Part shown: in pieces, positions 25,108 through 32,790 of the stretch
Layout: each line of letters begins with the position of its first letter
Numbering within the stretch: the first letter of the stretch is position 1
DNA from: Caldipriscus sp964426895
GTDB lineage: Bacteria; Hydrothermota; Hydrothermia; LBFQ01
Length of the DNA: 51,478 bases
NCBI GenBank assembly: GCA_964426895.1
Contig: CAYRSH010000004.1
Coordinates: 1-51,478, forward strand
Direction of reading: 5' to 3'
Notes under the pieces: model-generated
Seen by the model: the letters and a program-made list of their open reading frames with translations, nothing else
The model's database searches: none
What the model was told of the DNA's origin: nothing
Made by a program: the position numbers and the translations under genes

Positions 25108-25869
25108 CTAAATCCAACCCCTTCTCTTAAAGAAAATCAGCGAAATTACCGCGAATATAATGCTAAAAACCCAAAAAATCTGGTAGGAGAATTTCCATCC
25201 GAGTTCCGGCATATACTTAAAGTTCATCCCATAAACACCCGTAATAAAGGACAGTGGTATAAATATGGTGGCCACAATTGTTAGAACTTTCATTATTTCG
25301 TTGGCCGTGGTATCAACCATTTCAAGGTATATACCTATTAGCGCGTTTATGGATTCGGAAAGCCTTTCTAAGGATGTCCTTATGCGGCGCACTTGGAATA
25401 AAACCCTCTTTTCAATCCCCAAATATTCCAATATTTCCTCTTGCAAAAAGTAATACCTTCTCATTTCATCCACATATTTTTTGTGCAAGTACAGGTCTTT
25501 TATAAGGGCTTCGTCAAGTTTTGAATATGATTTACTACCAAAAACTTCATCTTCAAGTTCTTCCAATTTTTCATTTAACCCATCAACCCCCTTTAAACCG
25601 ATGTTTTGAAAAACTTTAGAAAGGGTTTCCGACAAACTATCGGATATATAATTTTCCACATCAAAACCGAAGGAACGGTATATGACCACATCCCCCGAGA
25701 AATATATCACCAAAACCTTGTCTTTGGATATAGTTAGGACAAGGGTATGCCCCTTTCCAATACTTTCAACCTTAACCCTATTTTTATCGCTAAGAAATTC
25801 CCCCTTAACCGCTTCGTCCAGAGGCAAATCTAAGATTTCTTTATCGTCCTTTACAACTTTTACAAGCAT
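25108..25869 (-). CDS. corA: CorA-family magnesium/cobalt transporter
   Basis: 253 residues, shorter than the 316-350 typical of CorA because the cytoplasmic funnel is trimmed. The N-terminal half is an alpha/beta domain, followed by a long stalk helix at about 145-200. There are two C-terminal membrane helices, with the signature Y-G-M-N-F after the first, and a basic tail (F-K-R-R-G-W-I). It forms a pentameric divalent-cation channel. TAAAAT ends 10 bases upstream of the ATG. Confidence 0.93.
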   Translation of the reverse strand: MLVKVVKDDKEILDLPLDEAVKGEFLSDKNRVKVESIGKGHTLVLTISKDKVLVIYFSGDVVIYRSFGFDVENYISDSLSETLSKVFQNIGLKGVDGLNEKLEELEDEVFGSKSYSKLDEALIKDLYLHKKYVDEMRRYYFLQEEILEYLGIEKRVLFQVRRIRTSLERLSESINALIGIYLEMVDTTANEIMKVLTIVATIFIPLSFITGVYGMNFKYMPELGWKFSYQIFWVFSIIFAVISLIFFKRRGWI

Positions 25870-25879
25870 AATACTTGGG

Positions 25880-25885
25880 ATTTTA
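25880..25885 (-). promoter_or_regulatory. -10 element of corA
   Basis: TAAAAT ends 10 bases before the corA ATG. Confidence 0.4.
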
Positions 25886-25907
25886 AACCCGTTGATTGGT
25901 GCAAGGG

Positions 25908-25913
25908 TATAAT
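25908..25913 (+). promoter_or_regulatory. -10 element of the M32 carboxypeptidase gene
   Basis: TATAAT ends 8 bases before the ATG at 25922. Confidence 0.6.
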
Positions 25914-25921
25914 ACCCGCTT

Positions 25922-27412
25922 ATGGCACCGAAAGAGGCTTATAACGAACTCCTTGAAATATCAAGAAAAGTTACGGTATTTTCGTCTTTTGGTTCCCTCC
26001 TCGGGTGGGATCAGAGGACATATATGCCTAAGAAAGCGGCGCATTACAGGGCATTACAGTATGCCTCGCTTAGGGAATACATCTACGAAATCCTGACATC
26101 GGATAGGTTTGGGAAACTGTTGGAAGTTGCAGAAAAGGGGGAATATGACCTTAGGGGTAAAATGAACATTTACTGGTGGAGGAGGGGATACGATAGGTTA
26201 ACAAAAATACCGAAAAGCCTTTATGTTGAAGAGGCGAGGGTTTCTTCCGAGAGTGAAAGCGCATGGGTTGAGGCCAAGAAGGAGGGAGAATTTAACCTTG
26301 TGAAGCCTTACCTTGAAAGGCTTATAAACATTAAAAAGGAGATGGCGGAACATGTGGGTTATGAGGGGGAGAGGTATAACGCCCTCTTGGATTCTTATGA
26401 GCCTGGATTAAGGGCGGAATATGTGGGTGAGGTATTCGCAAACTTAAAAGGGGAAACCCTAAGGCTTTTAAGTGTGGTTTTAAACTCGGGTAAAAAACCC
26501 AAAGGGGAAATACTAAAAGGACATTTCCCAAAGGATAAACAAAGGGAGTTCTGCCTGTTTTTGTTAAAAAACATAGGATATGACTTTGATTCCGGTAGGT
26601 TGGATGAGGCCGTACATCCATTCGCAACGAGGATCACACCAAACGATGTAAGGATAACCACAAAATACGAGGAGGACTTCATATCACCCGCAATTTTTGG
26701 AACACTCCACGAAATGGGGCACGGTTTATACGACATGGGATTACCCGCCGATATTTGGGGTGAACCCGTGGGTGGGGCGGTATCCCTTGGGGTACACGAA
26801 TCGCAGTCAAGGTTTTGGGAAAACATAATAGGAAGAAGCGAAGCCTTTTGGAAGCGGTTTTATAAAGACCTCTCCGATTACTTCCCAAAGTTTAAGAACA
26901 TTACCCTTGAAGAATTCCTATTCGCCATAAACGAAATTAAGCCATCAACGATAAGGATTGAGGCCGACGAACTAACTTACAACCTTCACATAATTTTGCG
27001 GTTTGAAATTGAAAGGGAAGTTATAAACGATAAGGTTTCCGTGGATGATTTACCCGACCTTTGGAACGAAAAGTTTAAATCCCTGTTCGGTTTCTATCCA
27101 CCGAATATATCCGAAGGGGTTTTGCAGGATGTACATTGGTACGGTGGCTCGTTTGGTTATTTCCCAACTTATACCCTCGGGAATATAATATCCGCTCAAA
27201 TCTTTGCCAAAATGAACGGGGATTTACCGGTTTATGAACTCGTTGAAAGGGGAGAATTTCAACCGATAATAAACTGGTTGAGGGAAAAAATACACTCCAA
27301 GGGTTCCCTTTACAAACCCTCCGAACTGGTTAAACTCGCAACCGGCGAAGATATAAACCCAAGATATTTGATAAACTACTTGGAGGATAAGGTTAAGAGG
27401 TTTTACGGATAA
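25922..27412 (+). CDS. M32 family metallocarboxypeptidase (carboxypeptidase Taq type)
   Basis: 496 residues, normal family length and almost all helical. The zinc site is H263-E-M-G-H267 with the downstream Glu in H-E-S-Q-S-R-F-W-E-N. Other M32 signatures are L-L-G-W-D-Q-R-T-Y-M-P near residue 28 and I-R-I-E-A-D-E-L-T-Y-N-L-H. It trims C-terminal residues from peptides in the cytoplasm and is common in thermophiles. Alone on its transcript, it fits the other peptidases in the window. Confidence 0.95.
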   Translation: MAPKEAYNELLEISRKVTVFSSFGSLLGWDQRTYMPKKAAHYRALQYASLREYIYEILTSDRFGKLLEVAEKGEYDLRGKMNIYWWRRGYDRLTKIPKSLYVEEARVSSESESAWVEAKKEGEFNLVKPYLERLINIKKEMAEHVGYEGERYNALLDSYEPGLRAEYVGEVFANLKGETLRLLSVVLNSGKKPKGEILKGHFPKDKQREFCLFLLKNIGYDFDSGRLDEAVHPFATRITPNDVRITTKYEEDFISPAIFGTLHEMGHGLYDMGLPADIWGEPVGGAVSLGVHESQSRFWENIIGRSEAFWKRFYKDLSDYFPKFKNITLEEFLFAINEIKPSTIRIEADELTYNLHIILRFEIEREVINDKVSVDDLPDLWNEKFKSLFGFYPPNISEGVLQDVHWYGGSFGYFPTYTLGNIISAQIFAKMNGDLPVYELVERGEFQPIINWLREKIHSKGSLYKPSELVKLATGEDINPRYLINYLEDKVKRFYG

Positions 27413-27421
27413 AATTTATCC

Positions 27422-27436
27422 TGACCTTTTTGGTCA
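27422..27436 (+). terminator. Possible intrinsic terminator after the M32 gene
   Basis: TGACC-TTTTT-GGTCA hairpin followed by ATTTT. The stem is only 5 bp, so it is weak. It lies just ahead of the next promoter. Confidence 0.35.
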
Positions 27437-27441
27437 ATTTT

Positions 27442-27453
27442 CAACCTTAAAAT
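27442..27453 (+). promoter_or_regulatory. Promoter of the sufD-like gene (CAACCTTAAAAT)
   Basis: The 12-mer ends 8 bases before the ATG at 27462. Confidence 0.6.
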
Positions 27454-27461
27454 ACCCGCCT

Positions 27462-28544
27462 ATGGCAAAGGTTGATGAGATAAGGGCGGAAGCAAAGAGG
27501 TTATACGAACAATTGCCCCTTCCCGAAAGCAAATACACAAACCTAAAATGGTGGAGGGATGAAGATTACTTGGTTGAAGGGGAATTAAATGTTGATATAT
27601 CCGGACCCGAAGGGATAAAATGGGAGTTCTTGGAATCCGCAAATATTGGAGATTTGGTACCTATAAACGCGAACAAATTCGTGGCCTTGCATTATGCTAA
27701 CATAGACAGGGTTTTAAGGGTGGAATTCCCCGAAAACTTCAAAACTGAAACGCCTTTGTATATAAGGGTGAATGTTAAGGGTAGGGGACACTTACATGTG
27801 TTGGTTGAGGGGAACAAAAACAGTAAGGGTGAAATAGTACTCTTTTCAAGCGGTAAGGGTTTATACACGGAGGTTATAGAAACATATGTTCAAGAAGAGG
27901 CGGATATAAAGATAGGAGCCCTTGAAAGTTTGGATAAGGATTCCGTTGTTTTCTCTTCAAGGGCGGTTAAAACCCTTAAATACAGTAAATCCCAATTGGT
28001 CGGCGCTTGGTTTGGTGGAAAATTCGTTATGTCAAAACACCTCATAAAACCCTTGGGAGAGGAATCCCAAATAGAGGATGTTCAGGTTCTACTCGGTGAG
28101 GATTCCCAGCACTTTGATATATCCACACACTTAGACTTTTCCGCCCCTTATACCAAGGGCGAATCTATGATTAGGGCGGTTTTGAAGGATACGGCAAGGG
28201 CCGTAATGCACGGTTTAATAGACATAGAAAGGGAAGCGAAATTTGCGGATGCATACCTTTCAGAGCACGCGTTGCTTTTGAATTCCGGGGCGAGGGCTGA
28301 TTCAATACCGGGACTTGAAATAATGGCTAATCAGGTTAGGGCAACGCATGGCGCAACCGTTGGTCCAATTGACCCCGAACAGATGTTCTACCTTATGAGT
28401 AGGGGATTGGATGAAATAGAGACAAAAAAACTAATAGTTATGGGCTTCTTTGAGCCGGCCACATCAAGGATGGGAATAGAAGAGGTTAGGGATGTGATAT
28501 ACAACTATGTTGAAGAGGTACTTTCCGAAAAACAACCGGTTTAG
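27462..28544 (+). CDS. SufB/SufD-family Fe-S assembly protein
   Basis: 360 residues. The C-terminal two thirds are the SufBD beta-helix, with the family block I-P-G-L-E-I, then N-Q-V-R-A-T-H-G-A-T-V-G-P-I-D-P-E-Q-M-F-Y-L-M-S-R-G-L. The length and the lack of SufB-type cysteines favour a SufD-like role, though in SufBC-only lineages this gene serves as the scaffold. SufC and other suf genes are not adjacent, so partners must be elsewhere. The last four bases form a shared stop (TTAG) with the convergent gene. Confidence 0.88.
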   Translation: MAKVDEIRAEAKRLYEQLPLPESKYTNLKWWRDEDYLVEGELNVDISGPEGIKWEFLESANIGDLVPINANKFVALHYANIDRVLRVEFPENFKTETPLYIRVNVKGRGHLHVLVEGNKNSKGEIVLFSSGKGLYTEVIETYVQEEADIKIGALESLDKDSVVFSSRAVKTLKYSKSQLVGAWFGGKFVMSKHLIKPLGEESQIEDVQVLLGEDSQHFDISTHLDFSAPYTKGESMIRAVLKDTARAVMHGLIDIEREAKFADAYLSEHALLLNSGARADSIPGLEIMANQVRATHGATVGPIDPEQMFYLMSRGLDEIETKKLIVMGFFEPATSRMGIEEVRDVIYNYVEEVLSEKQPV

Positions 28545-29050
28545 TTAAGGTATTTTTGGGCTACATCCAAAACCTTTTCGGCTTTTTGTAATGCCCACGG
28601 GACATAAGGTGTTAATTGAACTGTAAGGTTATCTCCATAAACGCCCATAAAGATTGATTGGGGTATAGGCGCATCTTCATTTAACCACAATCTGATATAA
28701 GTAAATGTAATTAAGCGATAACGCTGTTCCACGATCTCAATCCCTTCAACAAACTCCCAAGGTATCAGATACCCATCCTGTTTTTTCAATAGGTTCATTA
28801 CGGTTAATGGATTCACCCAAATCCCCTGACGACCTACGGCTAATATTGGCCTTTTGCCGCGGAGCGACAGTAAAAAGAAAAAAGCCGAAAAGGGGGCACA
28901 AAGCAGGGTAAGAGCCCAACCGATCAGGGGTTCTTTGTCCAATACCATGAGCCAACCGACATATGCAAATACCGCGCTTATAACCCCGAACAATATAAGA
29001 CGCAAAACACTCGGATAAACATATAAATCCATTTCCGGCAAATCCCTCAT
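28541..29050 (-). CDS. Membrane protein with two TM helices and a PH-like domain, unknown function
   Basis: 169 residues. Two transmembrane segments lie at about 17-38 and 43-63 (L-I-L-F-G-V-I-S-A-V-F-A and W-A-L-T-L-L-C-A-P-F-S-A). A cytoplasmic-type beta domain follows, with G-R-Q-G-I-W-V and I-P-W-E-F-V-E-G-I-E-I. The arrangement resembles the STM3941-type family, whose function is not known; that match is from memory of the pattern. TAAAAT ends 9 bases before the ATG. Confidence 0.65.
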   Translation of the reverse strand: MRDLPEMDLYVYPSVLRLILFGVISAVFAYVGWLMVLDKEPLIGWALTLLCAPFSAFFFLLSLRGKRPILAVGRQGIWVNPLTVMNLLKKQDGYLIPWEFVEGIEIVEQRYRLITFTYIRLWLNEDAPIPQSIFMGVYGDNLTVQLTPYVPWALQKAEKVLDVAQKYLN

Positions 29051-29059
29051 AAGGCAGAA

Positions 29060-29065
29060 ATTTTA
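29060..29065 (-). promoter_or_regulatory. -10 element of the two-TM protein gene
   Basis: TAAAAT ends 9 bases before the ATG at 29050. Confidence 0.4.
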
Positions 29066-29107
29066 ACCGCGAAAAGATTCTTCATTAATTGGGATTTATA
29101 ACACCCT

Positions 29108-29113
29108 TATACT
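29108..29113 (+). promoter_or_regulatory. -10 element deciding the start at 29122
   Basis: TATACT ends 8 bases before ATG 29122. It lies inside the reading from the upstream TTG at 29089, so the ATG is preferred. Confidence 0.5.
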
Positions 29114-29121
29114 ACCCATCC

Positions 29122-30249
29122 ATGGCCCACGCATATACTCCCGGATTAAAAGTATCGGAAAAAACCGTTGTAAGAAAGGAAAGGAGATTGCCCCTTTGGG
29201 GTGATGTTTTGGTTAATAAAGGGGAGTTTGTAAAGGCGGAAGACATAGTGGCCAAGGCTTTGCTTCCCGGACCGGTTTATCCAAAAAACTTAGCCGGAGA
29301 GATGGGAATATCTCCGTCCGATGTTCCAAGGGTTTTATTGGTGAAAAAGGGTGAAAGCATAAAAAAGGGACAGGCAATAGCAAGGGCAAAGGTATTTTTC
29401 GGTTTGTTTAAGGTTGAAGCCACATCACCAATAGACGGTTATCTTGAAGACTATTCCGAGATAACCGGACAAATAATTTTGAGGGAAAACCCCATACCGG
29501 TTGAGGTTAAGGCTTACCTTGACGGTATAGTTGAGGAGGTTATACCAAATGAGGGTGTTGTTGTAAGAACGGTTGCCGCTATGGTTCAGGGAATATTCGG
29601 GGTAGGTGGTGAGCAAATAGGGATATTAAAGGTTCCCGTAAACTCCCCAGACGAGGTTTTAACACCCGAAAAGGTTGGTGAAGATTTGAGGGGTTGTATA
29701 GTGGTAGGTGGTAAAACGGCAGATATAGAAACCCTTAGGAAATGCGCGGAGGTGGGGATAAAAACCCTTGTCCTCGGTTCAATAGACGATTCAACCCTTG
29801 AAGAATATGTGGGTTATCAGATAGGCGTTGCCATTACGGGAAACGAGGATGTACCTTTTACCCTAATTATAACCGAAGGTTTCGGTGAATTGCCTATGGC
29901 TGAAAGGACATTTAACCTTTTTAAAAAGTTTGAGGGGTTGAAGTGTTCCTCAAACGGGGCCACACAAATAAGGGCTGGCGTTCAAAGACCCGAGGTAATA
30001 ATCTTTCGCAAAGATGTAGATCTTGCAGAAGAAGTTGTTGATAAAGCGGAAAGCGGGCATTTGGATATAGGCACGACGGTTAGAATAATAAGGGACCCCT
30101 ACTTTGGAGAAATTGGGACGGTTGTGGAACTTCCGAACGAACCTGTGAAAATAGAAACGGAATCAACCGTAAGGGTCTTAAAGGTTAGACTTTTGGACGG
30201 AAGGGAGGTCGTGGTTCCGAGGGCAAATGTTGAACTCATAGAAACATAA
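29122..30249 (+). CDS. Conserved protein with lipoyl-like and KOW-like domains, unknown function
   Basis: About 375 residues (M-A-H-A-Y-T-P-G start). The N-terminal 140 residues are beta-rich and contain repeated V-K-K-G-E-S-I-K-K-G-Q-A-I-A and A-T-S-P-I-D-G-Y-L patterns like biotinyl/lipoyl barrel-sandwich halves, but without the modified Lys motif. The middle has a G-C-I-V-V-G-G-K-T and G-V-A-I-T-G-N-E-D alpha/beta section. The C-terminal 65 residues read like a KOW/SH3 fold (I-R-D-P-Y-F-G-E-I-G-T-V-V-E-L, then V-V-P-R-A-N-V-E-L-I-E). I do not know this family. It is co-transcribed with the small membrane protein that follows after one base. Confidence 0.65.
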   Translation: MAHAYTPGLKVSEKTVVRKERRLPLWGDVLVNKGEFVKAEDIVAKALLPGPVYPKNLAGEMGISPSDVPRVLLVKKGESIKKGQAIARAKVFFGLFKVEATSPIDGYLEDYSEITGQIILRENPIPVEVKAYLDGIVEEVIPNEGVVVRTVAAMVQGIFGVGGEQIGILKVPVNSPDEVLTPEKVGEDLRGCIVVGGKTADIETLRKCAEVGIKTLVLGSIDDSTLEEYVGYQIGVAITGNEDVPFTLIITEGFGELPMAERTFNLFKKFEGLKCSSNGATQIRAGVQRPEVIIFRKDVDLAEEVVDKAESGHLDIGTTVRIIRDPYFGEIGTVVELPNEPVKIETESTVRVLKVRLLDGREVVVPRANVELIET

Positions 30250-30250
30250 A

Positions 30251-30634
30251 ATGGAAATCCTCTTAATAGTGCATAACTTTATAAGGTGGGTGGTGTTTTT
30301 AACGGGCTTATGGGCAGTTTTTGGTGTGTTTAAAAGCAATCCCAAGGGTTTGAGGTTTTACACCATATCCTTTGATGTTCAGGCGCTTATCGGAATAATT
30401 CTCTGGATAAATCTTGTACTATCTTATGGTTTTTCCCAAGGGGTAATGAGAGAATTCTATTTAAGGTTTTTCATTGCGGAATACCCCGTAATAATGTTCC
30501 TTTCTCTAATATCCGCACATTTGGCAGCTATAAAATCAAAATCGGAAGGCAATTCTTGGAAGGTTTTGGCCGTCTTATCTTATATACTGTTAATTGTCGG
30601 AATACCTTGGTGGAGGCCTTTAATAAGACTCTAA
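30251..30634 (+). CDS. Small integral membrane protein, four predicted helices
   Basis: 127 residues, nearly all hydrophobic, with four transmembrane segments at about 8-25, 42-60, 75-92 and 104-121. Histidines at H8 and about H90 lie at or in helices, which recalls small cytochrome b561-like proteins, but two more axial histidines are not evident, so haem binding is not claimed. It starts one base after the upstream stop, so the two are coupled. Its 3' end overlaps the sigma factor gene by 15 bases on the other strand. Confidence 0.6.
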   Translation: MEILLIVHNFIRWVVFLTGLWAVFGVFKSNPKGLRFYTISFDVQALIGIILWINLVLSYGFSQGVMREFYLRFFIAEYPVIMFLSLISAHLAAIKSKSEGNSWKVLAVLSYILLIVGIPWWRPLIRL

Positions 30635-31459
30635 GAAATCCTTCATTTGCGGGAATTTCTCTAAAATCTTCTTTTTGGCAGATTCCTTTATCTGCCTTAT
30701 GTATTCACGGGTATAACCCAACTCCCGGGCTATTTGTGCCAAATTTTTATCCTCAAATATGTGTTTCCACAAAACCGTTTTCTCCTTTTCGTTTAAAATC
30801 CCCGCCTCAAATATTTCATTGACCAATTCTTCTATTTTCATTTGGTTATATTCCTCTTCAACAAAATCTTCCGGTGTTAGTGCAGCATAGGAAAAGGTGT
30901 CATAAACGCTTTTTTCCGGCTCTTCGTTATCCAAACTCTCAACCCTCAAAACCTTCCAATCCACCGCCTCCATTAATTTTTTCACCTTTTTACTATTATA
31001 TCCCAATTCCTTAGCAATTTCCTCCTCCGAAGGTTCCCTTCCCAATTTTTGATACAAAGTAATAATCCTTACCATATCCTTGCGGGATATTGTGGGCATA
31101 TGGGATAAAACCTTATAGGATTTTAAATACCTGTACATGGCCTTATCCACATAGGGTTTTGCGTATGACAAAAACCTAACCTTTTTTCTCGGGTTAAAGT
31201 TTTCGAAAGCGTCGTATAACGCCAAAATCCCCTCCGAGATTAGATCCTCAACTGGGACACCCGAGTCCCTTGCAAGAATTTTTGCCTTTGCAACAACGAA
31301 TCTGACATTGGACTTTATAACCCTATCCCTCGCACTTTTATCACCTTTTTTCGCCTTTAATATAAGTTCCCTTTCCTCCTCAGGGCTTAAAGGCCTAAAC
31401 TCCGGAGAACTGAGGGTTTTATAATCCCATACCTCCGCACCGTATTCCCAACCCTTCAT
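30620..31459 (-). CDS. Sigma-70 family RNA polymerase sigma factor, non-primary type
   Basis: 279 residues. Regions 2 (about 40-115, with N-V-R-F-V-V-A-K-A-K and D-L-I-S-E-G), 3 (about 120-175, E-P-S-E-E-E-I-A-K-E-L-G) and 4 (about 215-275, N-L-A-Q-I-A-R-E-L-G-Y-T-R-E-Y-I-R-Q-I) are all present. Region 1.1 is absent. In region 2.3 the usual Y-A-T-W-W-I-R-Q-A-I is Y-A-K-P-Y-V-D-K-A-M, losing the Trp pair that helps open the -10, so it is probably an alternative factor with its own promoters. It overlaps pth as ATGA. Confidence 0.9.
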   Translation of the reverse strand: MKGWEYGAEVWDYKTLSSPEFRPLSPEEERELILKAKKGDKSARDRVIKSNVRFVVAKAKILARDSGVPVEDLISEGILALYDAFENFNPRKKVRFLSYAKPYVDKAMYRYLKSYKVLSHMPTISRKDMVRIITLYQKLGREPSEEEIAKELGYNSKKVKKLMEAVDWKVLRVESLDNEEPEKSVYDTFSYAALTPEDFVEEEYNQMKIEELVNEIFEAGILNEKEKTVLWKHIFEDKNLAQIARELGYTREYIRQIKESAKKKILEKFPQMKDFLESY

Positions 31460-31998
31460 GACAAAACCTTCCCCACCAATTCCACCTTACCCTTAGCCAC
31501 GAGTTTAACAACTTCGTATGATTTCTCAAATATTTCCGGTAATAACTTCAACTCCTCTTCCGAAAAGTTTGACAAGACCCAATCCGCCAGATCAACCCCC
31601 TGTGGGGGCTTTGAAATCCCTATCCTTAACCTCATAATATCATTTCTGTTTAAACTTTCGTATATGTCCCTTAAACCCTTATGGGATGGAATGGAGTTTA
31701 TACCAACTTTAAACCTCACCTTTCCAAAGGGTAAATCCGCGTCATCGTATATTACGAGTATTGGCATTTTTTTTATCGGTATGGGAGCGGAAAGTAAAGC
31801 CTTACCCGAGTTATTCATAAAGAGTTTTGGTTTAACCAAATAAAAACCCCTTCCCTTTGCCAAAAAAACACTTGGATAATCCTCAAACTCCAAACCCTCT
31901 TTATTTGCGATATAATCAACAACCATAAAACCTACATTGTGCCTATTTAAGGCATACTCAACTCCTAAATTCCCCAAACCAACAACGGCCAAATCCAT
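31456..31998 (-). CDS. pth: Peptidyl-tRNA hydrolase
   Basis: 180 residues. Catalytic residues N10 and H20 are in G-L-G-N-L-G-V-E-Y and N-R-H-N-V-G-F; the first motif is normally GLGNPG. K-P-K-L-F-M-N-N-S-G and D-D-A-D-L-P-F-G follow. The glycine-rich loop is altered to S-I-P-S-H-K-G-L. It recycles stalled peptidyl-tRNA. The order bL25-pth is the common bacterial one, with a 12-base gap. Confidence 0.94.
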   Translation of the reverse strand: MDLAVVGLGNLGVEYALNRHNVGFMVVDYIANKEGLEFEDYPSVFLAKGRGFYLVKPKLFMNNSGKALLSAPIPIKKMPILVIYDDADLPFGKVRFKVGINSIPSHKGLRDIYESLNRNDIMRLRIGISKPPQGVDLADWVLSNFSEEELKLLPEIFEKSYEVVKLVAKGKVELVGKVLS

Positions 31999-32010
31999 TT
32001 CTTAATTGGA

Positions 32011-32616
32011 TTATTTGCCCTCTTCCGTTTGTGTGGTTTCGGTTGTGGTTTTTTCTGCACCTTCCTCGGCCTTTGCCGCAACTATAACCACAACAACCAT
32101 ATCGGGGTCTTCCGCTATTGTAAAGTTCTTGGTGGGTATATCCTTAACATGTATTGCATCTCCAATATTTAATTTGGAAACATCTACCTCTATGTGGGGT
32201 GGTATGTTTGCGGGCGTTGACCTCACGGCCAGAGATTTTGTTAGAACTTCCATAACACCACCTGCCTTAACTCCCGGCGCCTCTCCTACGATAACGACCG
32301 GAACTTCAACCTCAACTTCCTCGCCGGCGTGCAATATCTGTAAATCAACATGTAGGATTTCGTCTTTCACGGGGTGTAATTGCAGGTCTTTTATGATAAC
32401 GGGTTTGGTTTTTCCGTTAATGTTTGCGTTTATTACAACACTCTCACCGTGGGTTTCGTGTAAAAGTTTTATCAGTTCCGATTTCTTTACCAAACCGTGA
32501 AAATTTTCCTCTCCCTTTCCGTAAAGTTCAACGGGCACAAGCCCCTTTTTCCTATACCTTTTAGCCGCCTTTGTTCCGAGTTCCTCCCTCGGAAGGATGT
32601 TTAATGTTATAGCCAT
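32011..32616 (-). CDS. rplY: Ribosomal protein bL25 (CTC/TL5 form)
   Basis: 201 residues, the long form. The N-terminal 5S rRNA-binding domain has K-R-Y-R-K-K-G-L-V-P-V-E-L-Y-G, followed by the C-terminal TL5 domain with G-E-A-P-G-V-K-A-G-G-V and I-P-P-H-I-E-V-D-V-S-K-L. A Thr/Glu tail ends it. TATAAT ends 8 bases before the ATG, so the bL25-pth-sigma mRNA should be leaderless. Confidence 0.95.
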   Translation of the reverse strand: MAITLNILPREELGTKAAKRYRKKGLVPVELYGKGEENFHGLVKKSELIKLLHETHGESVVINANINGKTKPVIIKDLQLHPVKDEILHVDLQILHAGEEVEVEVPVVIVGEAPGVKAGGVMEVLTKSLAVRSTPANIPPHIEVDVSKLNIGDAIHVKDIPTKNFTIAEDPDMVVVVIVAAKAEEGAEKTTTETTQTEEGK

Positions 32617-32624
32617 AAGTGGGA

Positions 32625-32630
32625 ATTATA
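32625..32630 (-). promoter_or_regulatory. -10 element of the rplY operon
   Basis: TATAAT ends 8 bases before the rplY ATG. Confidence 0.6.
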
Positions 32631-32671
32631 CCGCTGAAAGGTTTGTAAAAAATTACCAACACAACACCTAC

Positions 32672-32702
32672 TTGACAGGAATGGAATGTTCAGATATATA
32701 AT
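32672..32702 (+). promoter_or_regulatory. Promoter of the three-gene secreted-protein operon
   Basis: TTGACA (32672-32677) followed by TATATAAT (32695-32702), spacing 17 or 19. Unlike other promoters here it leaves a leader, with AGGAGG at 32712-32717. Confidence 0.75.
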
Positions 32703-32766
32703 TACCGTATCAGGAGGTGGGATATAAAAGGCCTCAATACTAAAAAATTCCCCGCAAAAATGGTGA

Positions 32767-32775
32767 GGGGGGGGG
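32767..32775 (+). repeat. G9 homopolymer at a signal-peptide frame boundary
   Basis: Nine G residues. With nine, the ATG at 32760 reads into a stop after 13 codons. With eight, it continues into the downstream secreted protein through a signal-peptide-like segment. Confidence 0.6.
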
Positions 32776-32790
32776 TTAATTATTCTCGCA

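Noticed and set aside
25067..25117. Longer N-terminus for the RND adaptor
   Set aside because: It would place 17 charged residues before a clean lipoprotein signal, and the -10 box lies within that stretch.
29205..29520. Biotin or lipoic acid carrier domain in the protein at 29122
   Set aside because: The fold pattern is suggestive but the MKM or DKA modification motif is missing, so no carrier role is claimed.
30251..30634. Cytochrome b561-like haem protein
   Set aside because: Four helices are present but only one or two suitably placed histidines, so haem ligation cannot be supported.
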